This document shows, piece by piece, positions 35,518 through 43,705 of a DNA stretch of 43,705 nucleotides. Under the pieces are notes generated by a model that saw only the letters and a program-made list of their open reading frames with translations, did not search any database and had not been told where the DNA came from. Each line of letters begins with the position of its first letter. Positions within the stretch are counted from its first letter, which is position 1. Source of the stretch: Nitrospinota bacterium (GTDB lineage: Bacteria; Nitrospirota; Nitrospiria; Nitrospirales; UBA8639); assembly GCA_022572725.1 (NCBI GenBank), contig JACZVJ010000010.1, positions 1-43,705 on the forward strand, in the 5' to 3' direction. The position numbers were made by a program, and so were the translations under genes.

Positions 35518-35600
35518 GAAAAAGTGCCTGATGTCCTAGGGCCGAAGAGGAAAAGAAGCAGAAGACTGGCGAACAGACAAAAAATAAGAAGGAGGCCGGC

Positions 35601-36074
35601 ATGAAAGCCAAGGAAGGTATCGTGAATCTGTTAAATAAAATTTTGATGGAGGAACTCACCGTCGTTAACCAGTATTTTTTGCATGCCAAGATATGTAAAA
35701 ACTGGGGGTATGACCGCCTTCATCACCATGTCCTTCAGCGGAGCTTGGGAGAAATGAAAGACGCGCAGAAGGTTATTGATCACATTCTCTATTTGGAAGG
35801 GTTGCCCAACATGCAAAGGTTGGGCACGGTGAAAGTTGGGGAGACTGTTCCAGAACAATTGAAGGTAGATTTGGATAAAGAGAAGGCCATGGTCAAAATG
35901 TTGACCGAGGGCATTCAACATTGTGTCAAGGTTGGGGACTTCACCACCCGACACATGTTGGAAGATATGGTAAAAGAGGAAGAAGAACACATCGATTGGA
36001 TTGAAACCCAAATGGACACGGTCAAGCAGGTCGGTTTACAAAACTATCTCAGCGAACAAATCAAGGAAAGCTAA
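35601..36074 (+). CDS. bfr: Bacterioferritin
   Basis: The product has 157 residues, the exact family length. It has the four-helix ferritin pattern and the heme-ligand Met52 (GEMKDAQ). Ferroxidase residues E18, E51, E94, E127 and H130 are present, but position 54, normally histidine (EMKHA), is aspartate. It should store iron as ferric oxide in a 24-mer. AAGGAGG lies upstream of the ATG. The gene has its own promoter (35489-35517) and terminator (36097-36150), so it is monocistronic. Confidence 0.93.
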   Translation: MKAKEGIVNLLNKILMEELTVVNQYFLHAKICKNWGYDRLHHHVLQRSLGEMKDAQKVIDHILYLEGLPNMQRLGTVKVGETVPEQLKVDLDKEKAMVKMLTEGIQHCVKVGDFTTRHMLEDMVKEEEEHIDWIETQMDTVKQVGLQNYLSEQIKES

Positions 36075-36096
36075 GTTCTCGCTCTTCCCTCCATCT

Positions 36097-36150
36097 AAGG
36101 CCCCTAAGGCCGCCGCCCCGTTGGGTGGGCGCCGGCTCTGGGGGCCTTTT
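36097..36150 (+). terminator. Intrinsic terminator of bfr
   Basis: AAGGCCCC (36097-36104) pairs with GGGGCCTT (36141-36148), and an inner GC-rich stem (GCCGCCGCCC / GGGCGCCGGC) stacks inside. A TTTT run follows. It lies 23 bases after the bfr stop and between convergent genes. Confidence 0.75.
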
Positions 36151-36200
36151 ACTTTTTGTTTTGACAAAGAAGGCATGACAAAGAAGAACTGGTTCCATTC

Positions 36201-37106
36201 TTAAGAGGTTTGGCTTTCCTGAGGCGTGTGGCTTTTGCCCATCCGTAGAATCAAAATCCCTGCCAGCCCCACCGTAAGAGCCCCGACCAGGGAAAAACCG
36301 TCAAGCCTTTCTCCCCAAACAATCCCTCCAATAGCCGACCCGAATACCACGGAACTGTAAGAAAAAGGGCTGATTTGGCCGGCGGGCCCAAGCGCATACC
36401 CCCTCGTTAAGAACAGTTGGCCTAGGTGGGCGAGAATCCCAATTGCCAACAAGGCGCCCCATTCCGCTGGAGCGGGAGTTTGCCAATGCCACAGGAGTGG
36501 AAGGCTGGAAATCAGGGTCGCCATTGCACCGAAGTAAAATACAATCCGCTCCGGGGGTTCCGTATGGGACAAGCTTCGAATACTGACCATCGCGACCGCA
36601 GCAAACATTCCCGAAGCCAACCCGATGAGGGCCACCGGTGCGAAGACGCTTTCTGTCGGGTGCAGGATCAATATGATTCCTGCAAAACCAAGTCCCACGG
36701 CCCACCACATTTTCTTGGGGAGTGTTTCGCCCAGCCAGAATAAGGCAATGATTGGAACGAAAAGGGGTGTCGTAAAGTTGAGCAGGATAGCCTCGCCGAG
36801 ATGCAGATGGCCAAGTGTAAAGAAAAAGCAATACATGGCGGCCAGACCCGTAAGAGTACGGATGCCGTGAAGGTGAAGCCGGTGGGTGTGAAGCCCTACT
36901 TTCCCTGTGTGCCAGAGCCAGAGTGAAAGGAGGAGAAGACCAAAAAAATTCCGAAAAAAGACAATGACCACCAAAGGAAGGTGGCCGGACACCGCCTTAA
37001 TAAGACCGCCCATCATTGCGAACATCAAAGAGGAGGCGATGACGAAGCATGCTCCTCGAATGAGGTGGTCCGGATGCCGGTGGAAGTTCCTGGATGTCTC
37101 CATCAT
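36201..37106 (-). CDS. DMT-superfamily (EamA) transporter
   Basis: The product has 301 residues with ten predicted membrane helices in two EamA halves (about 20-145 and 165-290). Typical segments are FFRNFFGLLLL, RTLTGLAAMYCFFFTLGHLHLGEAILLNFTTPLFVPIIA, WLGETL in the first half and GYALGPAGQISPFSYSSVVFGSAIGGIVWGE in the second. The family exports or imports small metabolites; the substrate cannot be inferred. The open frame extends 50 codons further upstream, but similarity starts near the double ATG at 37106/37103, neither of which has a good ribosome site. Confidence 0.88.
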   Translation of the reverse strand: MMETSRNFHRHPDHLIRGACFVIASSLMFAMMGGLIKAVSGHLPLVVIVFFRNFFGLLLLSLWLWHTGKVGLHTHRLHLHGIRTLTGLAAMYCFFFTLGHLHLGEAILLNFTTPLFVPIIALFWLGETLPKKMWWAVGLGFAGIILILHPTESVFAPVALIGLASGMFAAVAMVSIRSLSHTEPPERIVFYFGAMATLISSLPLLWHWQTPAPAEWGALLAIGILAHLGQLFLTRGYALGPAGQISPFSYSSVVFGSAIGGIVWGERLDGFSLVGALTVGLAGILILRMGKSHTPQESQTS

Positions 37107-37630
37107 CAAGGATTCGTTTTGTTGTGTAACTTTGTAGCGAATCGTTGTTCCTTGTGGGCGATGTTCATCAGGCCCTGGTTGGGTGGTCACGCTCCATTGT
37201 GGATAGGCAAGGGATAGGTTCTGTGGGCATTCTAGCTCGCAAAAAGTCCAGGGCACCTGGAAGGTAAGGTTAAAGGGCCTGACGTCGAATGATGTTGGTT
37301 TGCCAGGCCCGCCTATAAACGGGTACGCATTCTAACCTAGGAGGGTACGGATGGAAAGTTTCACCGGAGGTCTGCCGAAGGAGTGAGAAATGAAAGGAAA
37401 GAGCTTGACCTTAAGAATCGTCGTATCACGACCGAAAAAAGTCACAAGATGTATGGGATTTGGCGTCCGAGGGTCAAGGAGTGTGTTGACTCTAGTTTGG
37501 GTTGGTGAATGATCCCATCGCCAGGAGTCCGATTGAGTAGGGAGAAATTCACCGATTGGATTCCATGAGGTTTCCAAAACCGTTTGACCCTTCGTAGGTG
37601 TCCAGGAGACCTAAGAGGTAGTACGTCGTA
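37107..37630. other. Intergenic region of about 520 bases
   Basis: No recognisable gene is present between the divergent transporter and regulator genes. A 40-codon plus-strand frame at 37390-37512 has AAGGAG 6 bases before its ATG, but its basic product (MKGKSLTLRIVVSRPKKVTR) has no family and I do not call it. Confidence 0.4.
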
Positions 37631-38266
37631 ATGAGACCAACAGGGCTTCTAGAGAGAATTGCCGAGAAACGATCCATACCTGGGGTATTGTCGTTCACCG
37701 CCTCGATGCAACTTCTCTATATGAACTCTGTCGCCGAGGAATTGTGCCAGGAATTGCTTCGCACGCGGCTGGCGAAGGGTGAAACTCTTGAGGGGAATGG
37801 TGGAACTCTTGAGGGTACAGGTGACCACTCCAATGGAGTGCTTCCTTGTGAGGTTGAGGAGTTGTGTCAGGCGCTCCAGAAAGAAATGGGAAACCACGCC
37901 GATGCCACGGATGGAGATGGCGTGCAGTTACGCCGCGTCATTGGGGAAGCCAATTTTGCCGTGCTCCTCAGAGGATTTCTCATTCCCGGACCTGAGGACG
38001 ATCAAGAGACTCGGTTCTTGATTTTAATGGAGAAACTTGGCCGGCGCACTCAGGTGCCGACGAGGGAGGCCAAGAGGCATTTTCATCTGACCAATCGTGA
38101 GCATGAGATTGTCAAGCATGTGGCAGACGGCCGGACCAATAAAGAGATCGCAGAGGCCTTGGAGATCAGTGAGCATACAGTGAAGGAGCATATCAAGCAC
38201 ATTTTGCGGAAAACCAATAGCGCTACGCGAACAGGAATCCTCGCTCAAGTCCTTCGGCATTCCTAG
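37631..38266 (+). CDS. LuxR-family transcriptional regulator
   Basis: The product has 211 residues. The C-terminal 60 residues (about 148-208) are a clear LuxR/GerE helix-turn-helix: LTNREHEIVKHVADGRTNKEIAEALEISEHTVKEHIKHILRK, with N-terminal PAS-like residues (VLSFTASMQLLYMNSVAEELC). There is no receiver domain with a phosphorylatable aspartate, so it is not a standard response regulator. An in-frame 21-bp imperfect duplication (37781-37801 and 37802-37822) encodes ETLEGNG and GTLEGTG. The ligand and targets are unknown; AGAGG is 12 bases before the ATG, so the start is uncertain. Confidence 0.88.
   Translation: MRPTGLLERIAEKRSIPGVLSFTASMQLLYMNSVAEELCQELLRTRLAKGETLEGNGGTLEGTGDHSNGVLPCEVEELCQALQKEMGNHADATDGDGVQLRRVIGEANFAVLLRGFLIPGPEDDQETRFLILMEKLGRRTQVPTREAKRHFHLTNREHEIVKHVADGRTNKEIAEALEISEHTVKEHIKHILRKTNSATRTGILAQVLRHS
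37781..37822 (+). repeat. In-frame 21-bp imperfect tandem repeat
   Basis: Two 21-base units (17 of 21 identical) share the block AACTCTTGAGGG. They add seven residues to the linker of the LuxR-type regulator without breaking the frame. Confidence 0.7.
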
Positions 38267-38634
38267 CAGTTCCCAAATTTCCCCACATCACCAAGGCGAC
38301 CCGCCCCCCGTCGATCCTCTTCGTTTTTAGTAAAAGACTCTTAACCCGCCTTCCCGGAAAGCCACAGGTGCCCGTCCTTCTCGGTAATCCGCTACGGAGG
38401 TGGATAAAGCCATGGGGCTCCACACTCGAAACAGCTGGCTCATTCCTCGTGGTTTTTCACATCCTGGCTGCCTTGAATTTAAGAAAAGAATAAAAGGATA
38501 ATTCTTACATTCCTTATCCAGACAATGCTCCTGCATGGCATCGTTCTGAATGAGGGAAGGGGTCAGTTCCTGTCACTGATGAACTGAGAAAGTAAGCACG
38601 CACGGGGAATCTGGAAGCTTAGAAAGGAAGAAAG
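38267..38634. other. Intergenic region of 368 bases
   Basis: The region lies upstream of the sigma factor gene. I see no gene, repeat or sure promoter. If the sigma factor is autoregulated, its own promoter should be here. Confidence 0.4.
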
Positions 38635-39297
38635 ATGGCGGAGGAGCGCGTGACATCATCTGATGATTTGGAACAGCTTGAAGCCCTTCGTAACGGGGAT
38701 GAGAGGGCTTTTGCCTCACTGGTTGATCGGTACTATGGCTCTCTCCTTCGGTTGGCCATGGCCTATGTCCCCAGCCGGGCCGTGGCCGAGGAAGTCGTCC
38801 AAGAAACCTGGGTAGGGGTTTTGGAGGGCCTGTCGCGCTTTGAAGGCCGCTCATCTTTGAAAACCTGGATTTTCCGAATCCTCACCAATCGGGCGAAGAC
38901 CCGGGGCCAACGGGAAAGGCGGTACGAACCCATGGGGCTTGGCGGGGACTCGGGAGATAACCTAGACGGCCCCGCTGTCGATCCAGATCGGTTTCTCAAA
39001 AGCGGGTATTTTGTCGATCACTGGGTATCGCAGCCGAATGCCTGGGAAGACGAGACCCCTGAACGGCTTCTTCTCTCTAAAGAAACCCGTGCCCAGATTG
39101 AGAAAGCCATAGAAGCCTTGCCTCCCACCCAGCGTCAGGTCATCACATTGCGAGACATTGAAGAGGTAAGTTCCCAAGAAGTCTGTAACATTTTGGATAT
39201 CACCGAGACCAATCAACGGGTCCTGCTCCATAGGGCACGATCCAAGGTACGCCGGACCTTGGAGCCATATATGGAAGGACAAACGGGACGGACCTGA
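38635..39297 (+). CDS. ECF-type RNA polymerase sigma factor
   Basis: The product has 220 residues. Region 2 is seen in AFASLVDRYYGSLLRLAMAYV....AEEVVQETWVGVLEGLSRFEGRSSLKTWIFRILTNRAK, and region 4 in IEALPPTQRQVITLRDIEEVSSQEVCNILDITETNQRVLLHRARSKVR. A polar linker of about 60 residues separates them. Regions 1.1 and 3 are missing, as in group IV sigma factors. Its stop overlaps by one base the start of a zinc-type anti-sigma gene, so the two are co-translated. The target promoters are unknown. Confidence 0.93.
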   Translation: MAEERVTSSDDLEQLEALRNGDERAFASLVDRYYGSLLRLAMAYVPSRAVAEEVVQETWVGVLEGLSRFEGRSSLKTWIFRILTNRAKTRGQRERRYEPMGLGGDSGDNLDGPAVDPDRFLKSGYFVDHWVSQPNAWEDETPERLLLSKETRAQIEKAIEALPPTQRQVITLRDIEEVSSQEVCNILDITETNQRVLLHRARSKVRRTLEPYMEGQTGRT

Positions 39298-39575
39298 TGG
39301 ACGGAACAGTAAAAGAAAAGATCATGGATTACCTGGCTGGAAAGCTAACCTGCAAGGAGGTCACCGAGGCTGTGACGGAGTACTTGGAAGGAACCTTCAC
39401 CTTTTGGGAACGGGTTCGATTCCAAATGCACCTGGGGATGTGTGTCGGGTGCCGGAATTATTTGCGCCAGATAAAGCAGACCATTCGAACCTTGGGCAAG
39501 TTGCCAACGGAGCCCATCCCACCCGATGTGAGAGAAGAACTCCTTCGGCGTTTTAGGAATTGGAAGAAAGGGTAA
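39297..39575 (+). CDS. Zinc-type (zf-HC2) anti-sigma factor
   Basis: The product has 92 residues without a membrane segment. The motif C19...H45-x3-C49-x2-C52 (KLTCKEVTEAVTEYLEG, then FQMHLGMCVGCRNYL) is the zinc-binding anti-sigma domain that binds ECF sigma factors. Soluble HC2 proteins often sense redox state through the zinc cysteines. It overlaps the sigma gene by one base. The gene immediately downstream encodes a thioredoxin-like protein, in agreement with a redox role, but this is inference. Confidence 0.9.
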   Translation: MDGTVKEKIMDYLAGKLTCKEVTEAVTEYLEGTFTFWERVRFQMHLGMCVGCRNYLRQIKQTIRTLGKLPTEPIPPDVREELLRRFRNWKKG

Positions 39576-39723
39576 AAACCCCCAAGTAAAGTCCTCTCGC
39601 ACGCTAAAAGATTTGATTGGTAAGCCCCTCCCCTTATCCTCTCCCGGAACAATTCAGTAGGAGGGATTCCCACCGGGGCAAATATATGCTATTGCGCCTT
39701 CTTGGATGAAAGGAGCCGAGGAT

Positions 39724-40302
39724 ATGTCACTGACGAATTCGACGATGCTGAAGCTGAACACTCTGTTGCCCCACTTTAATTTACCTGATGTGGTCTCCGG
39801 AGACATGATTTCGCCTGACACGTTTTCGGGGAAGAAAGGCCTTTTGGTGATGTTCATTTGCCGGCATTGCCCGTATGTGGTTCACGTCAAAGAAGAGTTG
39901 GCGCGGATTGGCCAGGATTATTCTGCCAAGGATTTTGGCATCGTGGCCATCAGCAGCAATGACGCGAAAAACTATCGGGACGATAGCCCTGACCAGCTCA
40001 AGGCTATGGCTCATGAGTTAGGGTTCACGTTCCCCTTTTGCCATGACGAAAGCCAAGAAGTGGCGAAGGCGTTTACCGCCGCGTGCACACCGGACTTTTT
40101 TCTCTTCGATCAGGAGCGAAGGCTGGTGTATCGAGGGCAGTTGGATGATAGCCGGCCCGGGAACAACAAACCCGTGACGGGGAAAGATTTGCGGGCGGCT
40201 CTCGATGCGGTCTTAAGCGGGCAGCCGGTGAATCCAGACCAGCGCCCCAGCGCGGGCTGTAATATCAAGTGGAAGCCCGGCAATGAACCATCTTATTCCT
40301 GA
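39724..40302 (+). CDS. Thioredoxin/peroxiredoxin-fold protein
   Basis: The product has 192 residues of the AhpC/TSA/redoxin type. It has an N-terminal LPHFNLPDVVSGD, the active-site C46-R-H-C49 in VMFICRHCPYVVHVKEEL, and the cis-proline region TPDFFLFDQERRLVYRGQLDDSRPGN. No signal peptide is seen, so it should be cytoplasmic. Its exact activity (disulfide reductase or peroxidase) is unknown. ATG 39706 is in frame, but AAAGGAG at 39709-39715 is 8 bases before ATG 39724. Confidence 0.88.
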   Translation: MSLTNSTMLKLNTLLPHFNLPDVVSGDMISPDTFSGKKGLLVMFICRHCPYVVHVKEELARIGQDYSAKDFGIVAISSNDAKNYRDDSPDQLKAMAHELGFTFPFCHDESQEVAKAFTAACTPDFFLFDQERRLVYRGQLDDSRPGNNKPVTGKDLRAALDAVLSGQPVNPDQRPSAGCNIKWKPGNEPSYS

Positions 40303-40405
40303 TTGACTGCAAAGAATTTTGCCTATGGCCAAGTGGATGGCCTCTACATGCATGGGCCGTGGAAGCGATCAGGAGGCTGGATCATGCGGTACGAGTGAAT
40401 AGCGC

Positions 40406-41176
40406 TTATTGGGTTGGTGCCTTTTTAAATACGATGTCTCCAAAGTAGGCGACCGCTGACTCCTGAGTATTGTCTGTGTCGGTCATGATGGCCACCCCGG
40501 AGATGTTCGGAGGCTCTTCACCGAAGGCCTTCTTGTAATCTTCGAAGACGTTGTGTTCTTCCGTGACCCATTGGTTGAGCTTTTCCCCACCGCTTTGGGT
40601 CACGATCATTTGGACCCGATCAGTGTACGGGTTGGGCACGACGGTGCCAACCGGGCTTTTGGATTCCCAAATGTAATTGATGGCCCCAATCGGTGGATAT
40701 TGGCCATAGGCGAATTTGATCAACTCAAACTTCACCTTTTCAAAAAACCCGACGCTGCTGCTGTCGTATTCAAAGGTGATGTAGATGCGGGCGGGGTAGT
40801 CGTCTCCGTCTTTGCTGCTGACATCACCGTTTTTCAGAATATTTTCCACCTTCCACCGCCACTGAATGATGGGATACTCCTTGGGATCAATCGTGATCTC
40901 CCGTGTCAAGCCCGAGGAGGACTGATTGCTCACGGCCTTCACCACCACGGCCTCGCCGTTCTCTACTAAGGCGTACTGAGTGTGCTCCTTGATCTTTTCA
41001 AAGATTAAGGGCTTCCAGCCATCGGGAAATGGCCCGCCGGGCTGGGCTGCTGAAAATTTCCCCACCTCTAAAATGGTTTCGGGCATGGCAAGAACCAGCC
41101 AAGGCAGGCTCAGAAGGCCGAGCAGCAGTCCACCTGTCAGGACCGTTTTATACATTGTCGCTCTCTTCCGTTTCAT
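40406..41176 (-). CDS. Secreted DUF3047 protein
   Basis: The product has 256 residues. A signal peptide (about 1-30, GGLLLGLLSLPWLVLA) precedes a domain with the DUF3047 features LTREITIDPKEYPIIQWRWKVENILKNGDVSSKDGDDYPARIYITFE and GAINYIWESK. The function of the family is unknown; its fold is predicted to be a beta-sandwich. GGAGG lies 7 bases before ATG 41176, which is chosen over an upstream in-frame start. It is on the same strand as the flavoprotein gene to its right, with about 100 bases between them. Confidence 0.88.
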   Translation of the reverse strand: MKRKRATMYKTVLTGGLLLGLLSLPWLVLAMPETILEVGKFSAAQPGGPFPDGWKPLIFEKIKEHTQYALVENGEAVVVKAVSNQSSSGLTREITIDPKEYPIIQWRWKVENILKNGDVSSKDGDDYPARIYITFEYDSSSVGFFEKVKFELIKFAYGQYPPIGAINYIWESKSPVGTVVPNPYTDRVQMIVTQSGGEKLNQWVTEEHNVFEDYKKAFGEEPPNISGVAIMTDTDNTQESAVAYFGDIVFKKAPTQ

Positions 41177-41279
41177 AGTGCGTCCTCCAGTTTTCTGATT
41201 CCGCAATTTTGTTTTCTCCTCTTACAAAAGGGAGAGGAAGGATTGAGGAATTCCTGTATTATTTCGGTGATTGGGTCCG

Positions 41280-42833
41280 CTATCGTGCCCATGCAAAAAG
41301 TTTACGCAGAAATTTTTTCTTGCCCTCGGTAAAAGTCGTTTTCCGCCAGGCATTGGCGACCCTTTTGATAACCTCGGCTTGGGTAGGATAGGGATGGATG
41401 GTGCCGGTGATGGTACTTAACCCCAATCCCCCTTTCATGGCCAAGGTGAACTCGCTGATCATATCCCCGGCATGAGCCGCCACGATCGTGGCCCCCAGGA
41501 TTTGGTCCGTGCCCTTCTTCACATGAACCCGGGCAAACCCTTCATCCTCGCCATCCAAAATAGCGCGGTCCACTTCATCCAGCTTGAAGGTGAACGTGTC
41601 TATTTCGATCCCCTTTTCCTTCGCCTGCGTTTCATACAGACCCACATGAGCGATCTCGGGTTCCGTAAAGGTGCACCAGGGAATAATTAAGGAGTCCGTG
41701 CTTGCGTAACCCAGCCCTAATGGATGTGGGAATAAGGCATTTTGGATGATGATCTGGGCCATGGCGTCGGCGGTATGAGTGAACTTGAAGGGAAAGCAAA
41801 TATCCCCACCCGCAAAGATCCGCGGGTTGGTGGTCTGTAGTCTCGTGTTCACCTTCACCCCAGACTGTGGATTGTACTCCACCCCAACCGTCTCTAATCC
41901 CAACCCCTCGACGTTGGGAGCCCGGCCGATGCCGACCAGGATTTCATCGACCACCAATTCCATTTTCCCGCCATTCATGTCGTAGTGGACGACCTTTTCT
42001 TTTCCTCGTGTTTCTACGCGGGTGACCCTGGAGTCGAATACGAAGCAGACCCCATCTTTCGCCATCTGCGCTTGCACGATCTCCGCGGCATCGGCATCTT
42101 CGCGGGGAAGAATGTGGTCGGTTTTCTCAAAGAGACAGACTTGACTTCCAAACCGGCTAAAGGATTGAGCCATTTCACAACCAATCGGGCCTGCGCCAAC
42201 CACGGCCAGTCTCGGAGGTAGCTCGGTGAGAGTGAAAATGGTTTCGTTCGTGAGGTACCCGGTTTCTTCCAACCCCGGAATAGGGGGAGCCGCGGCACGG
42301 GCACCGGTGCAAATCGCGGCCTTCGCAAATTTCAGGGTTTTTCCATTCACTTGGACGGTGTCGGATCCGGTAAATCGGCCCGACCCCACAAAGACATCCA
42401 CGCCAAGTTTTTTGAATCGGTGGGCGGAGTCGGTATGACTGATTCGGGCTCGCAGTTTGCGCATGCGAGCCATGGCAGCACCAAAATCTCTTGTAATTCC
42501 ATCAGGAATGTGGAGGCCAAACTCGCTGGCTCCACGGACCTCCGCCCAGGCCCGGGAGGCCCGAATGATACCCTTGGACGGGACGCACCCCACGTTCAAG
42601 CAATCCCCGCCCAAGAGATGCCGTTCAATCAAGGCGACCTTCGCCCCGAGAGCCGAGGCGACCGCAGCAGTGACAAGCCCAGCGGTGCCGGCCCCGATGA
42701 CCACGATATTGTACCGACCGGAAGGCTCTGGGTTGACCCAAGTGGGCGGATGCACGTTATTCACCAACTCCCGGTTAAATTCATCCATGGGAAGAACTTC
42801 CACTGGTGAACCGGTGTGGCTTGATGTCTCCAT
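41280..42833 (-). CDS. Mercuric-reductase-like FAD/NAD(P) disulfide oxidoreductase
   Basis: The product has 517 residues. It has the FAD motif IGAGTAG (46-52), the redox disulfide C78-x4-C83 in GGDCLNVGCVPSK, the NAD(P) motif VVGAGPIGCEMAQ, the second FAD motif IFAGGDI, and the dimerisation domain ending in TIHPYPTQAEVIKR. It lacks the N-terminal NmerA domain and the C-terminal vicinal cysteine pair of true MerA, so mercury reduction is unlikely. Similar proteins are often found next to TVP38/TMEM64 genes, as here. ATG 42833 has AAGGGA 7 bases before it; the longer frame is less likely. Confidence 0.9.
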   Translation of the reverse strand: METSSHTGSPVEVLPMDEFNRELVNNVHPPTWVNPEPSGRYNIVVIGAGTAGLVTAAVASALGAKVALIERHLLGGDCLNVGCVPSKGIIRASRAWAEVRGASEFGLHIPDGITRDFGAAMARMRKLRARISHTDSAHRFKKLGVDVFVGSGRFTGSDTVQVNGKTLKFAKAAICTGARAAAPPIPGLEETGYLTNETIFTLTELPPRLAVVGAGPIGCEMAQSFSRFGSQVCLFEKTDHILPREDADAAEIVQAQMAKDGVCFVFDSRVTRVETRGKEKVVHYDMNGGKMELVVDEILVGIGRAPNVEGLGLETVGVEYNPQSGVKVNTRLQTTNPRIFAGGDICFPFKFTHTADAMAQIIIQNALFPHPLGLGYASTDSLIIPWCTFTEPEIAHVGLYETQAKEKGIEIDTFTFKLDEVDRAILDGEDEGFARVHVKKGTDQILGATIVAAHAGDMISEFTLAMKGGLGLSTITGTIHPYPTQAEVIKRVANAWRKTTFTEGKKKFLRKLFAWAR

Positions 42834-42912
42834 AGTTTGTCCCTTGCTCAAGAGGTTAGCTTGTTCTTGATGGATAGTAGAGTGTGGCAGAGTCGAGACC
42901 GGAGGTCCAATT

Positions 42913-43632
42913 TTACGCTGTCTTCCTTCCGGAAAACTTGCGATAGGCAATCGGCAACAAGGCCAACAGGCCTAACAGGCTGAAAGCCAGGAGAACGGGA
43001 GGCGAAGCAATTTCTCCCAGAGAATTAATGGTGCCGAGTTGGCGGCCGGCAAAGGCAAAGACGAAGCTGCCCGGGATGATCCCAATTGAGGTGGCGACGA
43101 CGTAGGTGCCCAAGTTCACGCGGGTCAACCCCGAGACGAGGTTCACTAAAAAGAAGGGGAAAGCTGGAATCAGCCGCAACGTCATCAAGTAACTAAAGGC
43201 ATTTTTGGCGAACCCTGCTTGAATGGGCTCAAGGCGATTTCCGAATTTTTGCTCCACCCAATCCCGGAGTAGGTACCGTGCAACGAGAAATGCCAGGGTC
43301 GCTCCGGTTGTGGCTCCAATGTTGACGAAGAGAGTACCCAGTAAACTGCCGAACAGGAACCCTCCGGCTAATGTCATGAGTGCCCCGCCAGGCAACGAAA
43401 AGGCCGTTTGGACTATGTAGACCAAAATAAAGATGGCGACTGCGGCACCGAAATTGGCCTCCGTATAGGCCAGGAGGTTATCCCGGTTTGCCTTAAGGGC
43501 GTCGAGTGATAAATATTGGCCCAGATCAAAATAAAAAAATGCGGCGATGCCCGCTCCCAAGATGAGCGCCAGGACAATCTTTCCCACGGGGCTGGATGGG
43601 GTTTCAGTTGTAGGTGCCGGTGTGTTAGTCAT
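42913..43632 (-). CDS. TVP38/TMEM64 family (VTT domain) membrane protein
   Basis: The product has 239 residues with about six hydrophobic segments. The VTT/SNARE-associated domain is seen in LPGGALMTLAGGFLFGSLLGTLFVNIGATTGATLAFLVARYLLRDWV and LRLIPAFPFFLVNLVSGLTRVNLGTYVVATSIGIIPGSFVFAFAG. Related proteins act in lipid scrambling or membrane homeostasis. GGAG is 7 bases before ATG 43632; other in-frame ATGs at 43659 and 43671 are less well supported. It lies 79 bases upstream of the flavoprotein gene and is probably transcribed with it. Confidence 0.9.
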   Translation of the reverse strand: MTNTPAPTTETPSSPVGKIVLALILGAGIAAFFYFDLGQYLSLDALKANRDNLLAYTEANFGAAVAIFILVYIVQTAFSLPGGALMTLAGGFLFGSLLGTLFVNIGATTGATLAFLVARYLLRDWVEQKFGNRLEPIQAGFAKNAFSYLMTLRLIPAFPFFLVNLVSGLTRVNLGTYVVATSIGIIPGSFVFAFAGRQLGTINSLGEIASPPVLLAFSLLGLLALLPIAYRKFSGRKTA

Positions 43633-43705
43633 GGTGGACTCCGTCACGTGTGTGCTCATAAATTTGCTCATTATTCATAATTCATATCTTTTTGGTTTGG
43701 GTTGT

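Larger units (their letters stand above)
35018..35600. other. Intergenic region with MITE-like element and bfr promoter
   Basis: The divergent gap of about 580 bases holds the inverted-repeat element at 35155-35315 and the promoter at 35489-35517. No protein gene is visible. Confidence 0.6.

Noticed and set aside
37390-37512. 40-codon frame with AAGGAG upstream
   Set aside because: The ribosome site is good but the peptide is basic and unlike any family I know, and a match of this kind is expected by chance.
37332-37577. 81-codon minus-strand frame between transporter and regulator genes
   Set aside because: No ribosome site and no recognisable product.
41280-42833. Call of a true mercuric reductase (merA)
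   Set aside because: The N-terminal metal-binding domain and the C-terminal vicinal cysteines are missing, and no other mer genes are nearby.

Overview
The window looks like a chromosomal segment of a Nitrospira-like bacterium (phylum Nitrospirota). This is inferred from gene content and order: hemX/ccsA-like, hemA, hemC, a cobA-hemD fusion, CBS, hemB, ribF, tilS, ftsH, folP and glmM, plus many small secreted or membrane proteins that I associate with that group. No 16S rRNA gene is present, so the assignment is tentative. Most of the window is ordinary core chromosome. I found no prophage, CRISPR array or intact insertion sequence.

Layout. 1-2.8 kb: the tail of a gene, a small c-type cytochrome, a small conserved-looking protein, a decayed REP-associated tyrosine transposase, and two small membrane proteins. 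2.8-3.7 kb: no convincing protein gene, but a good promoter and three terminator-like hairpins in a row, which makes a small-RNA locus possible. 3.7-11.1 kb: a nucleoside deaminase, a polyphosphate-glucokinase-like ROK kinase, a UvrA paralogue, an AlgH/YqgE protein, a gene broken by a 26-bp tandem duplication, and a zinc-ribbon relative of YggX. 11.2-14.6 kb: tRNA-Leu(CAA), a secreted protein with its own promoter and terminator, a TusA-like protein, rsmI and a short-chain dehydrogenase.

15.0-31.2 kb is a long co-directional block. It holds a tetrapyrrole (heme/siroheme) pathway (hemX-like, hemA, a frameshifted zinc-ribbon membrane protein gene, hemC, cobA-hemD, a CBS protein, hemB), followed by flavin cofactor synthesis (ribF), tRNA modification (tilS), the membrane protease ftsH, folate synthesis (folP), amino-sugar synthesis (glmM) and the DNA-uptake channel comEC. 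Several joints overlap by one to four bases, which suggests translational coupling.

31.3-43.7 kb: a large fusion of a YyaL/DUF255 thioredoxin-like protein with an aldo/keto reductase, a short MITE-like element, a bacterioferritin with an altered ferroxidase residue, a DMT-type permease, a LuxR-type regulator, an ECF sigma/anti-sigma pair, a thioredoxin-like peroxiredoxin-fold protein, a DUF3047 protein, and a mercuric-reductase-like flavoprotein next to a TVP38/TMEM64 membrane protein.

The most notable observations are two probable frameshifted genes (9.4-10.3 kb and 17.2-17.5 kb), two families of non-coding inverted-repeat elements (about 216-219 bp, and 161 bp with a CTAG duplication), the possible small-RNA locus at 3.0-3.4 kb, the YyaL-AKR fusion, and departures from canonical metal ligands in HemB and bacterioferritin.
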